A stretch of DNA of 64,000 nt, taken from Kordia jejudonensis. GTDB taxonomy: Bacteria > Bacteroidota > Bacteroidia > Flavobacteriales > Flavobacteriaceae. The stretch is taken from the NCBI RefSeq assembly GCF_001005315.1, contig NZ_LBMG01000031.1, forward strand, positions 1-64,000, written 5' to 3'. The translations under genes were made by a program, and so were the position numbers. This document shows positions 47,231-56,028 of this stretch, piece by piece. A model generated the notes under the pieces. That model was not told the origin of the DNA. It did not search any database and was given only the letters and a program-made list of their open reading frames with translations. The first letter of the stretch is position 1. Each line of letters opens with the position of its first letter.

Positions 47231-47506
47231 TTAGCAATCTTCATAACATGAAATCAATTCAAGTCGTGTTTGGCAATTGTTGGAGCCGCAGTTATTGGTG
47301 CCACAATTATTGCTGCCACCACCGCAATGATTGGCTGTGTTACAATTTTCGGTTACATTACAACCGTCATCATAATATCCTGTTGCTAGACAAAACGGAT
47401 TTGTGGAAGCAGTATTCCAACCACCTGTAACTTTTGAAGAATTTAATTCAGCAATTTTCGATTTCGATAAACTTAACTTGCTTACTTCTAATTTTTGTTT
47501 TTTCAT
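47231..47506 (-). CDS. Class I lanthipeptide-type precursor peptide 2
   Basis: This 91-residue peptide has leader MKKQKLEVSKLSLSKSKIAE then LNSSKVTGG and a core of about 62 residues with ten Cys, including a stretch of (C)GxNN repeats: HCGGGSNNC, GTNNCGSNNCQ. Shared elements with precursor 1 are STNP(F/N)C, LTG/LATG, GC(N/D)VT and the terminal Cys. The Asn-Cys-Gly repeats are unusual and may come from internal slippage or duplication. Processing should follow the same LanB, LanC and C39 route. No terminator separates it from precursor 1, so both probably share a transcript. Confidence 0.88.
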   Translation of the reverse strand: MKKQKLEVSKLSLSKSKIAELNSSKVTGGWNTASTNPFCLATGYYDDGCNVTENCNTANHCGGGSNNCGTNNCGSNNCQTRLELISCYEDC

Positions 47507-47618
47507 AATCTAAATTTTTTAGTTACTAAAAAATACAATCATTAGACACTTTGGGGCTCACTTTTCATAAAGATAACGAACAAACGAAAAAAATCTTATA
47601 AAGTAAATGTTAATTAAC

Positions 47619-47651
47619 AAAAAAAGCTTTCACAAGTAGTCGTGAAAGCTT
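47619..47651 (-). terminator. Terminator after the 73-aa precursor-like gene
   Basis: On the minus strand GAAGCTTTCAC pairs with GTGAAAGCTT around GACTACTT and is followed by seven T. It closes the transcript from 47905. Confidence 0.75.
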
Positions 47652-47683
47652 CTGTGTAGTAAAAATATGTAAGTTAGTGTTAG

Positions 47684-47905
47684 TTAGTTTTGAACGCCAC
47701 TGTGAGCAGGTTGTGCAACACCAGTTCTATTTGTTCTATTATTATTAGTCTGTGGATTACAATCTCCATAAATCTTAGTATCTCCACACAAATCGAAATC
47801 CGTAATTCTATCTGCTTGTTGAGCGTCTTGTCTAGGCAATGCTCCTGCGACGATATTATTTATCTTAGAAATTTTTATTTTCTTCAATTTTAATGACCTC
47901 TTCAT
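47684..47905 (-). CDS. Precursor-like 73-aa peptide with atypical leader
   Basis: The leader MKRSLKLKKIKISKINNIVA resembles the other precursors (basic, K/I/L periodic) but ends in AGA rather than Gly-Gly. The 50-residue tail is polar, rich in Asn, Thr, Gln and Asp, with only two Cys (LCGDTKIYGDC) and a Thr/Asn/Arg-rich end. It could be a lanthipeptide with few rings, a differently cut RiPP, or a signal peptide for the TPR-AraC regulator encoded upstream, 86 bp away on the same strand. It has its own terminator, so its expression is separate from the other precursors. Confidence 0.6.
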   Translation of the reverse strand: MKRSLKLKKIKISKINNIVAGALPRQDAQQADRITDFDLCGDTKIYGDCNPQTNNNRTNRTGVAQPAHSGVQN

Positions 47906-47991
47906 AATTTTATTGTTTAGTTAACTTTATAAATATCAGTAAATTTTAGTGAAATGTCACATTTTTGTTGTGATATTTTATAAAACGTCAC

Positions 47992-49704
47992 TTATGTATT
48001 TGTTTGATTTTCAAGACTTTTAATATAGTAGGACGGATACATGCCCGTTTGTGCTTTGAAGGCTCTGGAAAAGGTTTCCGAACGTTTGAAGCCAAATTCT
48101 TCAGCAATAGCTTTGATGGTATACGAACGTAATTTATCATCATTTTTTAGTTTTACCAAAGCGGCATTAATTCGCAACTCTGATAGGTAAGATTTGAATG
48201 ATTTTTCTTTGTAGGTATTAATTACGTTTGACAAATAGGACGTATTCGTTTTTACTTTTTTGGCAACATATCCTAGCGTACAATCTTGTCGTAAATACAA
48301 TTCTTTTTCTTCAAACGTTTCCAAGGCTTTTAGGATTTGTACCACATTTTCATCGGTGACAGGGTTGGTATTTTCTTTAACTATAACTTCAGGAATTACT
48401 TTTTCTTTAGGTTGTTCTAGCTTTTCAATAGTTAATAATAGTTCTTGAAAACGCGTTTTATTTTGTAATTGTTTGCGTTTATACCATATAAAAAATCCAA
48501 TAAGTGAAAGTAATAATAGGATGGAAGCTCCGTATAAATAGTTGGTATATTTCCCTAAAGAGTCAATTTCTTTTTGCATTGGGATAATGTCGTATTTCTC
48601 ATGAATTTCATTATTGAGTTCCATGGCAATGCTATCATTTATCCTATCTATTGTTTTATATTTATTCAGATTTTCCTTAGCCTTAGCGGAATTGCCAATT
48701 TCTGTGTAAGAAAGATGTAATAATTCATGAGCATCTTTTTGATCTGAAAATCCAATATTATTATCAGCAGCAATTTGGATGGCATCTTCTAAGTATTTGA
48801 TGGTTTCTGGATATTTTTTTAACTCAAAATAACTTTTTCCTAAGTAAAAATATGGGGTTATTAATTGATCTTTGCTATCTATACTCAAATAATAATGTGC
48901 TGCTTTTTTTGAAATTTCAATAGCTTTATCATAATTTTTTTGCTGATAATTGATGATAGCATCATTTATGAGCAGTAAATGATAAAACAATGTAGCTTCT
49001 TTTTCACTAGATATTTTTAATGCTAGATCATTAAAAACTTTAGCTTCTTTGGGTTTTTTTATGCGTAAATAACAATCGGCAAGATTGGATAAAATTTGTT
49101 TTTTATAGGTTTCTTTTTTTGGATCAGAAGTGTTAATTGTTTCAAGAAACGCTAGACTTTCTTTGAACATAGAAATAGCTTCGTTATGATCGTTATGAAT
49201 TTTTTTAAGATAGGCAACATTAACATCAACAACGATTGTATTTAATGGATTCTTAGTTAAATCAGCATATTTTTTTGCAAGTTCATATTCATCAAGTGCA
49301 GAGAAGTCATTTTCTGTTTCTGATAGTATATTTCCTTTTAAGTTGTGGTTTTTGAAAAGCAATACATTATTTTTTAGCTTTTCTGCAATTTGAAGTGATT
49401 CTTCAATTCCGCTCAATGCCAAATCAAATTCTGCTATAAAACTATTGGCATAGGCAACATGATATATTGACCATGCTATTTTTTCCTCATCATTTTGTTT
49501 GTTAGCAATATAATTGGCTTCCAATGCATACACTTTAGCATCGTTGGCATTTCTAAAAAGAGCACTTTCATATAGTTGAGTTAACTCTTCATACGATTTT
49601 CCTTGCAGTGAATCTGTTTGTGCATGAAGTGAAACAAAACAGGAAAGCATCACAATAGTTACTACAAATACAAGTGGAGGAAAAAGTGATTTTTTAGGTT
49701 GCAT
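47992..49704 (-). CDS. Membrane-anchored TPR-AraC one-component regulator of the lanthipeptide cluster
   Basis: The 570-residue protein has a signal peptide (ends LHAQ), TPR-like helical repeats to about 370, a transmembrane helix at about 388-408 and a C-terminal AraC domain (about 465-565; VAKKVKTNTSYLSNVINTYK, IAEEFGFKRSETFSRAFKAQ). It is the third such protein in the window. Here it lies between precursor genes and the biosynthetic genes, all on one strand, so control of the cluster is likely. A periplasmic TPR sensor beside exported peptides suggests feedback by the mature peptide. The gene ends 86 bp before the 73-aa peptide start. Confidence 0.9.
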   Translation of the reverse strand: MQPKKSLFPPLVFVVTIVMLSCFVSLHAQTDSLQGKSYEELTQLYESALFRNANDAKVYALEANYIANKQNDEEKIAWSIYHVAYANSFIAEFDLALSGIEESLQIAEKLKNNVLLFKNHNLKGNILSETENDFSALDEYELAKKYADLTKNPLNTIVVDVNVAYLKKIHNDHNEAISMFKESLAFLETINTSDPKKETYKKQILSNLADCYLRIKKPKEAKVFNDLALKISSEKEATLFYHLLLINDAIINYQQKNYDKAIEISKKAAHYYLSIDSKDQLITPYFYLGKSYFELKKYPETIKYLEDAIQIAADNNIGFSDQKDAHELLHLSYTEIGNSAKAKENLNKYKTIDRINDSIAMELNNEIHEKYDIIPMQKEIDSLGKYTNYLYGASILLLLSLIGFFIWYKRKQLQNKTRFQELLLTIEKLEQPKEKVIPEVIVKENTNPVTDENVVQILKALETFEEKELYLRQDCTLGYVAKKVKTNTSYLSNVINTYKEKSFKSYLSELRINAALVKLKNDDKLRSYTIKAIAEEFGFKRSETFSRAFKAQTGMYPSYYIKSLENQTNT

Positions 49705-49841
49705 AGTTTAGATTTCTGTGGCAGTAAACCAACACAAGTATAACGGTTTTATGTGTAGAAAAAAAATAAGCTGGTTAAAAGACGCATCTTTTAGGATGAA
49801 GTATTTATCATAAAAAGTGGCTGTTTTAAAAGCTAAATAAA

Positions 49842-49928
49842 TCGTCAAACCGAACCTTATTCGGTTTCTCATCATACTTAAAAATCAGTTTGATGAGATT
49901 CTGGATCAAGTCCAGAATGACGTTCCTA
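49842..49928 (+). repeat. Second dispersed hairpin repeat family, copy 2
   Basis: Partner of 17772-17856. Contains CCGAA/TTCGG and TTCTGGA/TCCAGAA hairpins, the latter a perfect 7-bp stem around TCAAG. It fills the gap between the regulator and the LanB C-terminal gene; the rest of 49705-49974 holds nothing recognisable. Confidence 0.65.
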
Positions 49929-49974
49929 AGAAACTTTTAAGACAGCCAATTTTTTAAAATAGTTGCAAAAAAAA

Positions 49975-50892
49975 TTATTTCTTCTGCTTGTCTTTATTTT
50001 TGTTCATGTGCTTTTTACGCGCAATCATCGATTTGTAATAACGATATAAGAAATCGTAACATACCATTTCATGAATACGGTTTTTAGACTTGAATAATCT
50101 GTTCATTAACATGTGCAAATAACTTCCCATAAGGTCGTTAAGTGGCATCATTAAGGTTTCGTCATCTCGGTGTTTTAAAATCCCAGCGGCAATGTCTTTG
50201 ATACCTTCTTCTTTTTCTTTCAGTACATCAAGAATTGGCTCATAATCTGGATTTTCCTCGGCAGTAAACACCATAAATTCCTCGATTTTTTTACGTTCGG
50301 CACGGAATTTATCATCCAATTGTTTTTTTAATGGTCGTCCCATCCCAAATTCGTTTCCGAATCCAGTTTTTAAACGATCCATGATTTCAAGCTTCTCATC
50401 ATCATTGTATCCGTAACTCGTTAGATGTGAATCCATGGCACGAATAGAGAATAACCAACGTAATTCTTCGCCTTCGTCACCTTCAATCATATCTACGAAA
50501 TCAACAATCATTTTACTGTCATGGTAAAATAAATCTTCGGCTAAGATCATGGTATTGGCTCCATAACGTTCTATTTCACGTTGATAGGTGTCAATTTGAA
50601 TTTTATAAATTAAATCCTGATCAATAAATTCTTTAAACTTTGGATATAATCCGTTAATGATCATTCCAACATGTTCAGGTTTAGTGTAGTGAAAACGCAC
50701 GCGTATGTGGTGTTTTGGATCCGCGTATCGTATAAAAAACCATTTGTCAATGATATTGTGTTCAATTAGCTGTTCTGCTATTGGCTTTATAATCTCCGTT
50801 AGCACAGCATCTGAGGTTTTTGGTCCTGTATAAATTTTATAATACAGCCAACTATCTCCTAAAATAAAATTTCTTTGTATTTCGTTATTCAT
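49975..50892 (-). CDS. Lantibiotic dehydratase C-terminal (SpaB_C, elimination) subunit
   Basis: A 305-residue protein matching the SpaB_C/thiopeptide-type family: RNFILGDSWLYYKIYTGPKT at the start, then IDKWFFIRYADPKHHIRVRF and later RWLFSIRAMDSHLTSYGYND. In nisin-type LanB this part eliminates glutamate from glutamylated Ser/Thr to give dehydro residues. Here it is a separate protein, overlapping the end of the glutamylation-domain gene by 8 bp, so the two are translationally coupled and probably form a complex. A highly basic C-terminus (KKHMNKNKDKQKK) ends the protein. Confidence 0.92.
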   Translation of the reverse strand: MNNEIQRNFILGDSWLYYKIYTGPKTSDAVLTEIIKPIAEQLIEHNIIDKWFFIRYADPKHHIRVRFHYTKPEHVGMIINGLYPKFKEFIDQDLIYKIQIDTYQREIERYGANTMILAEDLFYHDSKMIVDFVDMIEGDEGEELRWLFSIRAMDSHLTSYGYNDDEKLEIMDRLKTGFGNEFGMGRPLKKQLDDKFRAERKKIEEFMVFTAEENPDYEPILDVLKEKEEGIKDIAAGILKHRDDETLMMPLNDLMGSYLHMLMNRLFKSKNRIHEMVCYDFLYRYYKSMIARKKHMNKNKDKQKK

Positions 50893-53140
50893 TGCTCTGC
50901 TTACTTTGAGTTAATTTTTTTTCGTTATAAAATGAAACTACTACTTGATTGGTGTAGTATTCTTGCCCTTCTTTTACGACTCCGCTTTCGCTGAAAAGGA
51001 ATTCGGTAAGTTTAAATGAACCTCGTTTACTCACAGTGTTGAGTAACATGCGCACAGAAGTAAGATTTCCAAAGTTTACAAGCAATTCGTTGTCTCCATC
51101 AGCTAACATTACGTATTGCGGAATCTTAAGACTTTCTCGCAATGTTTTTATTTCGGCAGTTAATTTATCATTGTCGTTTTTACTTTTTAGTAACGGTTCA
51201 ATGTGACTTTTCTTTAAGTTCCAAGTTGCATCATGAAGGATAAGATTGTTAAATTCTACACGTGGTAAAAAGTCAAAATCTCCTGAAAAAGGTCCTAATC
51301 CGAAACCAACTCCACTTCGAATTCCTTGCGTCTGCATGTCAGCTAGGAAGTGATAAATTGGAAGTGAGTTTGCAGAGTAATTGTGTGCATTTGTTAAATG
51401 TGGCACAACTTCTTTGTTGTATTTTTTAGAACGCAATAATACTTTGCTATGATTTTTTACAGAAACCATTAAGTCATCAATAGGAAGTTGATCTTCTTCT
51501 TCTTTAATTGATTTTGCTAAGTATGGAATTTCGTATTTACGTAAATCTGGACGCATTAAAATGTTTCCTACTCGTGATTCTGGTAAATGCACAATTTCCG
51601 CTAAGATTTTATCTTTGTTCATCTCCGCTTCCATGTCTACCATTTCTTGCGTATAATCAAATAATTCTTGATCTCCATGACAAAAACGTCCTAGTAAGTT
51701 TGCCGCACTAGATCCGCCACCACCGCTAAATTTGATTTTGTGACCACCATCTTCGCCGTCTAAAATTTCAATCATGCACGACATGGTATCTGGAAGATCG
51801 TCCCAGTTAAGATCGTAATCTTTGAAATCATTATCCGTTAATGTGATTACATAATCATCATTTTTGAATGCTTCAATAAGCTTTTTCTGCAAGAAACCAT
51901 TGATAGATGACCAGCGTACTTCCATCATTGGATTTTTTGCTTGTCGCCCAGGAATCATAATATTATCTACTAACGGGTTTACGTCTCCTGCACCTTGATC
52001 TTGCTTGTAGCCAATTCCAATTTCAACGTCTAACGCGGTAGAAAGTGGCACTTCACGTTCTTCAAATCGTTCGTGAAACGCATCTCTAAATTTCGTAAGT
52101 GTTGTGGTATTTTGTGGAAATGTAATTCTGTTTAGTAAGGCATATCCTTTTTGAATATCATCAACCACAGACTGACTAAGCGTATTTTTTGTGTTTTGTA
52201 ATACCATGTCTGTTTGGAACATGAATTTCAATTCAAAATCAGTGTCTAATTGCTGTAAAAATTCACTAAGTTCCAGATATACTTTAGGATTGTTTCCTAT
52301 AGATTGGTCAATTGCATTGATTTTTTTGTCTGCTTCTTTCAGTGCTTTCAAAATGTCTTCAACACCTTGCAAACGTTCTAAAACAGCACAAATTTGATCT
52401 AGGAATTCAGGTCCAGAAACGGATGGTTCTAATTCGCTAATCAGCAATTGACTTGATACCAATTCTTCAATAAATTCGGTAGCTTCTTCGATGGTAATTT
52501 CATCATCTACTAAAAGTGCTGCCAATTGTGAAAGTGAAGCTCCATGTGAAGCTTTTTCTAACACAACCGCTAAGTATTCCGTATCATCAACGGCTACAAT
52601 ATGGTGATGTCTTCTACTATTGAAGTATTTGTATTCTATGTATCGCAATTGTGGTCCAGCTTTGTAGATACTAGAGTTTGGAAAGAATAAGAGTTGTTCT
52701 CTAATTTTCTTGTTCGTCACTAAATCTTGCGAAAGCGCCACCAAATAGTTCATATCTAGTCGTGTATGACGCTTATTTTGGGCAGAACCTTTTAGTTGAA
52801 TATCGGTTTCTTCTCCAAATTCTCCTACAGAACATCCTGCAAATAGTCCAAAAGGTGTACATCTTGACGACATTCTGGAAATATATTTTAGGATGGAATA
52901 CCGTAGTTTTTCTTCTTTCTTTTGATCTTCTTTTTCGCCATCAAGCCATCTGTTCATTTCTTCATAAAGTGATGGAGAAGCTAAGAATAGAGCTTCTTTT
53001 ACGATAGGATTTTCACAAACTGTTTTGAAATCTTCATCTGAAATTTCAGTGTTAGCTGTCAATTCTTGATAAGAAGAGAATGAGAAAAGAGGTGTTCGTA
53101 ATATGTATTTTGAAAAATTCTTATATGGATTCTTACTCAT
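50885..53140 (-). CDS. lanB: Lantibiotic dehydratase N-terminal (glutamylation) subunit, LanB-like
   Basis: The 751-residue protein corresponds to the N-terminal domain of class I LanB: it begins NFSKYILRTPLFSFSSYQEL, has the RMSSRCTPFGLFAGCSVG motif (about 90-107) and, later, PDLRKYEIPYLA, all typical of the family. It transfers glutamate from glutamyl-tRNA to Ser and Thr of the precursor before elimination by the SpaB_C subunit. The family is usually one polypeptide of about 1000 residues; here it is divided. It follows the LanC gene by 7 bp and overlaps the SpaB_C gene by 8 bp. Confidence 0.94.
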   Translation of the reverse strand: MSKNPYKNFSKYILRTPLFSFSSYQELTANTEISDEDFKTVCENPIVKEALFLASPSLYEEMNRWLDGEKEDQKKEEKLRYSILKYISRMSSRCTPFGLFAGCSVGEFGEETDIQLKGSAQNKRHTRLDMNYLVALSQDLVTNKKIREQLLFFPNSSIYKAGPQLRYIEYKYFNSRRHHHIVAVDDTEYLAVVLEKASHGASLSQLAALLVDDEITIEEATEFIEELVSSQLLISELEPSVSGPEFLDQICAVLERLQGVEDILKALKEADKKINAIDQSIGNNPKVYLELSEFLQQLDTDFELKFMFQTDMVLQNTKNTLSQSVVDDIQKGYALLNRITFPQNTTTLTKFRDAFHERFEEREVPLSTALDVEIGIGYKQDQGAGDVNPLVDNIMIPGRQAKNPMMEVRWSSINGFLQKKLIEAFKNDDYVITLTDNDFKDYDLNWDDLPDTMSCMIEILDGEDGGHKIKFSGGGGSSAANLLGRFCHGDQELFDYTQEMVDMEAEMNKDKILAEIVHLPESRVGNILMRPDLRKYEIPYLAKSIKEEEDQLPIDDLMVSVKNHSKVLLRSKKYNKEVVPHLTNAHNYSANSLPIYHFLADMQTQGIRSGVGFGLGPFSGDFDFLPRVEFNNLILHDATWNLKKSHIEPLLKSKNDNDKLTAEIKTLRESLKIPQYVMLADGDNELLVNFGNLTSVRMLLNTVSKRGSFKLTEFLFSESGVVKEGQEYYTNQVVVSFYNEKKLTQSKQSNE

Positions 53141-53147
53141 CTGTTTT

Positions 53148-54365
53148 TTAGCTTATCATTAAACATTCATCCCAATTTGTATCGTAATCTGCCAAGTAGT
53201 CTAGGATTGAGAGTCCAATACCTGCAATTCCTTCAAGTAATGAAGTTTCAGGTTCCCAACTCTTATCAACACCTTTCCACTGTTTGTAACCAGCGTAACC
53301 GTCTTCATGAATTGCTCTATCGATTCCGTCTTGAATCCAAAATTCGAAAGCATCTTTGAAAACTTGATCGCCAGTTTCTTTGTACATTCTTAAGAACATT
53401 TGCGCATTTCCGTAAGAACCGTGGCATAATCCAGCATCTCTTACCATGCTATCTTCTTGCGCAGTACGAGCAGCAGAATGTTTTAAAACTTCTAATGCCA
53501 TATCTCCAAGTTCTTTGTCGTTTAAGGTTTTTGAAGCATACCAAAAACGCATCGCTACACCCAAATCTCCGTAACACCAAGCCAATCGACTTTGTCCATT
53601 TTGATCTTCTTCTTTACCAGTAATCCAACTTGGGAATATTGAGAACGGATCTTCTTCTTCAGTTTTATGGCTTTTAATATAATTGATTGCTCCTTTGAGC
53701 ATTGGTTCGGCTCTTTCTTTGAAAGCTTCATTTTCATGAAATTTTGTCAAAATCCCTACAATACTCGACATTCCGTGAGATAAACTTAAGTTGTATCCGC
53801 GTTCTTTGGTTTCGATGCTCAATTCAGATTCCCACTTCAGCATGTCGTCCCCTTCTTTTTCTGATAAACCTTCCAACAAGTCCATAAATTCATTGATGAA
53901 ACCTTTGTATTTTTCTTTCAATTCATCCGATTTGGTATTTCGGTAACGATTTAGGAAGTAAAATGCATATCCAATAGCACCGTGAAGGAAATCGTAGTTT
54001 CCATTTTTCATATCGGTAACCATGAATGTGTGTATATACTGATCTAATTCTGGAAGTAAATCATCATTGTCAGCATCCATAAATTCTTCTTGCTCTAAGT
54101 GATCTAACACCCAACCTGCACCAGCAATACCAGTACAAAAAGTTGGATAGCTATATCCTTCATTGATTTTATCAATACAATCTGTAAGCATTTCTACACC
54201 AACATCAGCATGATCGTCAATGTCAAGATATTTAGAATAGTAAAACTCAAATAATGAGATGCCCGCAAGTCCAGCAAGTACTCCTATTTGTGTTTCTTCT
54301 GCACGTTTTGATTTAATAATTCGGTCAATTTCTTTTAACTTTTTTTCTAATAGCTCTTTATTCAT
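53148..54365 (-). CDS. lanC: Lanthionine synthetase C-like cyclase
   Basis: At 405 residues, this is a LanC zinc enzyme that adds Cys thiols to dehydrated residues to close lanthionine rings. Zinc ligands are visible: Cys264 in WCYGDLG, Cys314 and His315 in GLCHGSYGN; His198 in LSLSHGMSS is the other conserved family His. GxxG-type barrel repeats (GLAGISLFE, GIAGAGWVL, GAIGYAFYF, GDLGVAMRF, GIAGIGLSIL) mark the toroid fold. It is first in the minus-strand lanC-lanB-spaB_C operon. Enzymes of this type in Bacteroidota accompany Gly-Gly-leader precursors like those at 46913-47506. Confidence 0.95.
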   Translation of the reverse strand: MNKELLEKKLKEIDRIIKSKRAEETQIGVLAGLAGISLFEFYYSKYLDIDDHADVGVEMLTDCIDKINEGYSYPTFCTGIAGAGWVLDHLEQEEFMDADNDDLLPELDQYIHTFMVTDMKNGNYDFLHGAIGYAFYFLNRYRNTKSDELKEKYKGFINEFMDLLEGLSEKEGDDMLKWESELSIETKERGYNLSLSHGMSSIVGILTKFHENEAFKERAEPMLKGAINYIKSHKTEEEDPFSIFPSWITGKEEDQNGQSRLAWCYGDLGVAMRFWYASKTLNDKELGDMALEVLKHSAARTAQEDSMVRDAGLCHGSYGNAQMFLRMYKETGDQVFKDAFEFWIQDGIDRAIHEDGYAGYKQWKGVDKSWEPETSLLEGIAGIGLSILDYLADYDTNWDECLMIS

Positions 54366-54503
54366 AATTTTATAAGTAATTCGTGTTTTGGTCTACCTCA
54401 AATTAAAGGCTTTTTTTGCTGTATTACAAGTGTATGCGAGACTATAAATGCTAAAAACGCAAATAAGTCCTCGAAATTTATAAAAATGGAGAGAATATTA
54501 TAT

Positions 54504-55310
54504 TTATTTTAACTTTTTGAGCAGTACTTTTGCTTTTTCAGAATTGTAAAAGTTAGGATGTTGCGCTAGCGTCTGTAGCGTATTTTTTGCTTTTTCTGTA
54601 TTTTCTTGTTTTAAATGTACAAGCGCTATATACCAATATGCTTTGTGATGATCAATGGCATCACTGTTTTTTAACACATTAAATGTTTTTAAAGCTTCTG
54701 TGTATTCTTCAAGTTCTAATTGCGAAACTCCAATATACAAAGCTACATTAGGATTGTAGATTTCACCTTTTGTATAGGATTTGAATAGAGAAAGTGCTTC
54801 AGAATACTTTTCGTTTTTAAACAAGTTACGTGCTTGTTCTAAACTCGTAGTGGTATCGCTTTTGGTTTGAAACGCAGGAAGTGTGCTCCAATCATGATAT
54901 TGATCAAAAGCGTCAGTTGCAGTGAGCGATTGCATAAAAGAAAAATAAAACAACGTAAACACGGCAGCTATTGCAACTGCTGTAGAAATATAATAGAAAT
55001 AGGTTTTCTTTTTGGATGATTTTTTTGGATGATTCTCTTGTTGAATGGCGCGTATTTTTTTGGATATATTTGCCACATCATCAGCTCTAAATGCTTGTGC
55101 AAGCTCTTTAATTTCTGTTGCGGATGCTGTAGTGGTTATTGTCCATTTCTCATCATTATACACACCTTCTAATGTGCTATAAGTTTCTAAAAAAGAGGCT
55201 AAATCGGCATCACTTTCTAAGCGTGCTTCAAAATCTTTTTTTGCGGTGTCATCCATTTGATTGTTCAAATAAGATGCAATTTGGGCATAAGTTTGATCGT
55301 CAAAACTCAT
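54504..55310 (-). CDS. Putative anti-sigma factor with TPR domain
   Basis: The 268-residue protein has a cytoplasmic N-terminus with anti-sigma-like features (YAQIASYLNNQMDDTAKKDF, as in zinc-finger-less anti-sigma proteins), a basic stretch, one membrane helix (about 104-124) and a C-terminal TPR domain (about 160-265; ARNLFKNEKYSEALSLFKSY). Its start overlaps the sigma gene stop by 4 bp, the usual arrangement for a sigma/anti-sigma pair. The TPR part would face the periplasm and could sense an envelope or secreted partner, for instance products of the divergent genes at 56029 and 59776. Confidence 0.75.
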   Translation of the reverse strand: MSFDDQTYAQIASYLNNQMDDTAKKDFEARLESDADLASFLETYSTLEGVYNDEKWTITTTASATEIKELAQAFRADDVANISKKIRAIQQENHPKKSSKKKTYFYYISTAVAIAAVFTLFYFSFMQSLTATDAFDQYHDWSTLPAFQTKSDTTTSLEQARNLFKNEKYSEALSLFKSYTKGEIYNPNVALYIGVSQLELEEYTEALKTFNVLKNSDAIDHHKAYWYIALVHLKQENTEKAKNTLQTLAQHPNFYNSEKAKVLLKKLK

Positions 55311-55864
55311 AATTTCTTTATTTTAGAAAACGAATCGTCTTCCTTTATTAGCTTGGTTAATTTTGCTTTGCATTTAAAAACACGTTGTCTAGCTACTACT
55401 TTCGATGCGTATGAAAATGTTTTTACAATTTCGTCATACGAAGTACCATTAAACAACAATGTCAATACTTTTCTACAATTTTCTGAGAGCAATTGAAACT
55501 TTTCAATATACAGCTCCCATTTTTCTTGTTCAAGTAATGCATGGGCATTTTCTACTTCTTCACTTTTCAGTTCAGTAACCTTCATTTTTGTTACCCGTTT
55601 TTTATTTAATTCTCTTCTCCAAAGATTTTTACAGGTGGTAAAAAGGTACGCTTCAAACGAAGATTTAATAACTAATTGTCTTTTTTTTAGGCGAACAAAT
55701 AATTGAATCAATGCATTATGAAAAATATCTTCTGCATCGGTAGCATTGCCTTTATTTTGAATCACAAAGGTTTTTACTTTTGAAAAAAATGTGGTATAAA
55801 TTTCTTCTAATATTGTTTCGTCTCCAGAACGTAATCCTTCAATAAAATAAGTATCATTTGACAT
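55307..55864 (-). CDS. RNA polymerase ECF-type sigma-70 factor
   Basis: This 185-residue sigma factor (start taken at the second Met, 55864; 55879 adds five residues) has region 2 (GDETILEEIYTTFFSKVKTF, ATDAEDIFHNALIQLFVRL, SSFEAYLFTTCKNLWRRELN) and region 4 (LLSENCRKVLTLLFNGTSYD, EIVKTFSYASKVVARQRVFK). It should direct transcription of a regulon that may include the divergent secreted-protein genes. It overlaps the putative anti-sigma gene by 4 bp. The intergenic region to 56029 is 164 bp and contains the conserved leader motif copy 2. Confidence 0.92.
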   Translation of the reverse strand: MSNDTYFIEGLRSGDETILEEIYTTFFSKVKTFVIQNKGNATDAEDIFHNALIQLFVRLKKRQLVIKSSFEAYLFTTCKNLWRRELNKKRVTKMKVTELKSEEVENAHALLEQEKWELYIEKFQLLSENCRKVLTLLFNGTSYDEIVKTFSYASKVVARQRVFKCKAKLTKLIKEDDSFSKIKKL

Positions 55865-55964
55865 AAAAATAGGGTTCACTATAAGCTTTCCTAAAATTAA
55901 TGAAATAAATCGGGTAACAAAATTTCTTACGCCTAACTATATGATAGTCGACTTATTTTATGAG

Positions 55965-56002
55965 GCGGAATCCGAAAAGCCTTTAACCATAATAGAGTAG
56001 GA
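55965..56002 (+). promoter_or_regulatory. Conserved 5' leader motif, copy 2
   Basis: GGCGGAATCCGAAAAG at 55965-55980 and, 13 nt later, AGAGTAGGA at 55994-56002 repeat both blocks of the element at 6755-6787 in the same order and orientation. It lies 27 bp before the ATG of the 1212-aa secreted protein, again a likely 5' leader position. Spacing between the blocks differs (8 versus 13 nt), and flanking sequence is unrelated, so conservation is specific to the two blocks. Confidence 0.5.
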
Positions 56003-56028
56003 ACTAACCAAACTAACATATTTTAAGC

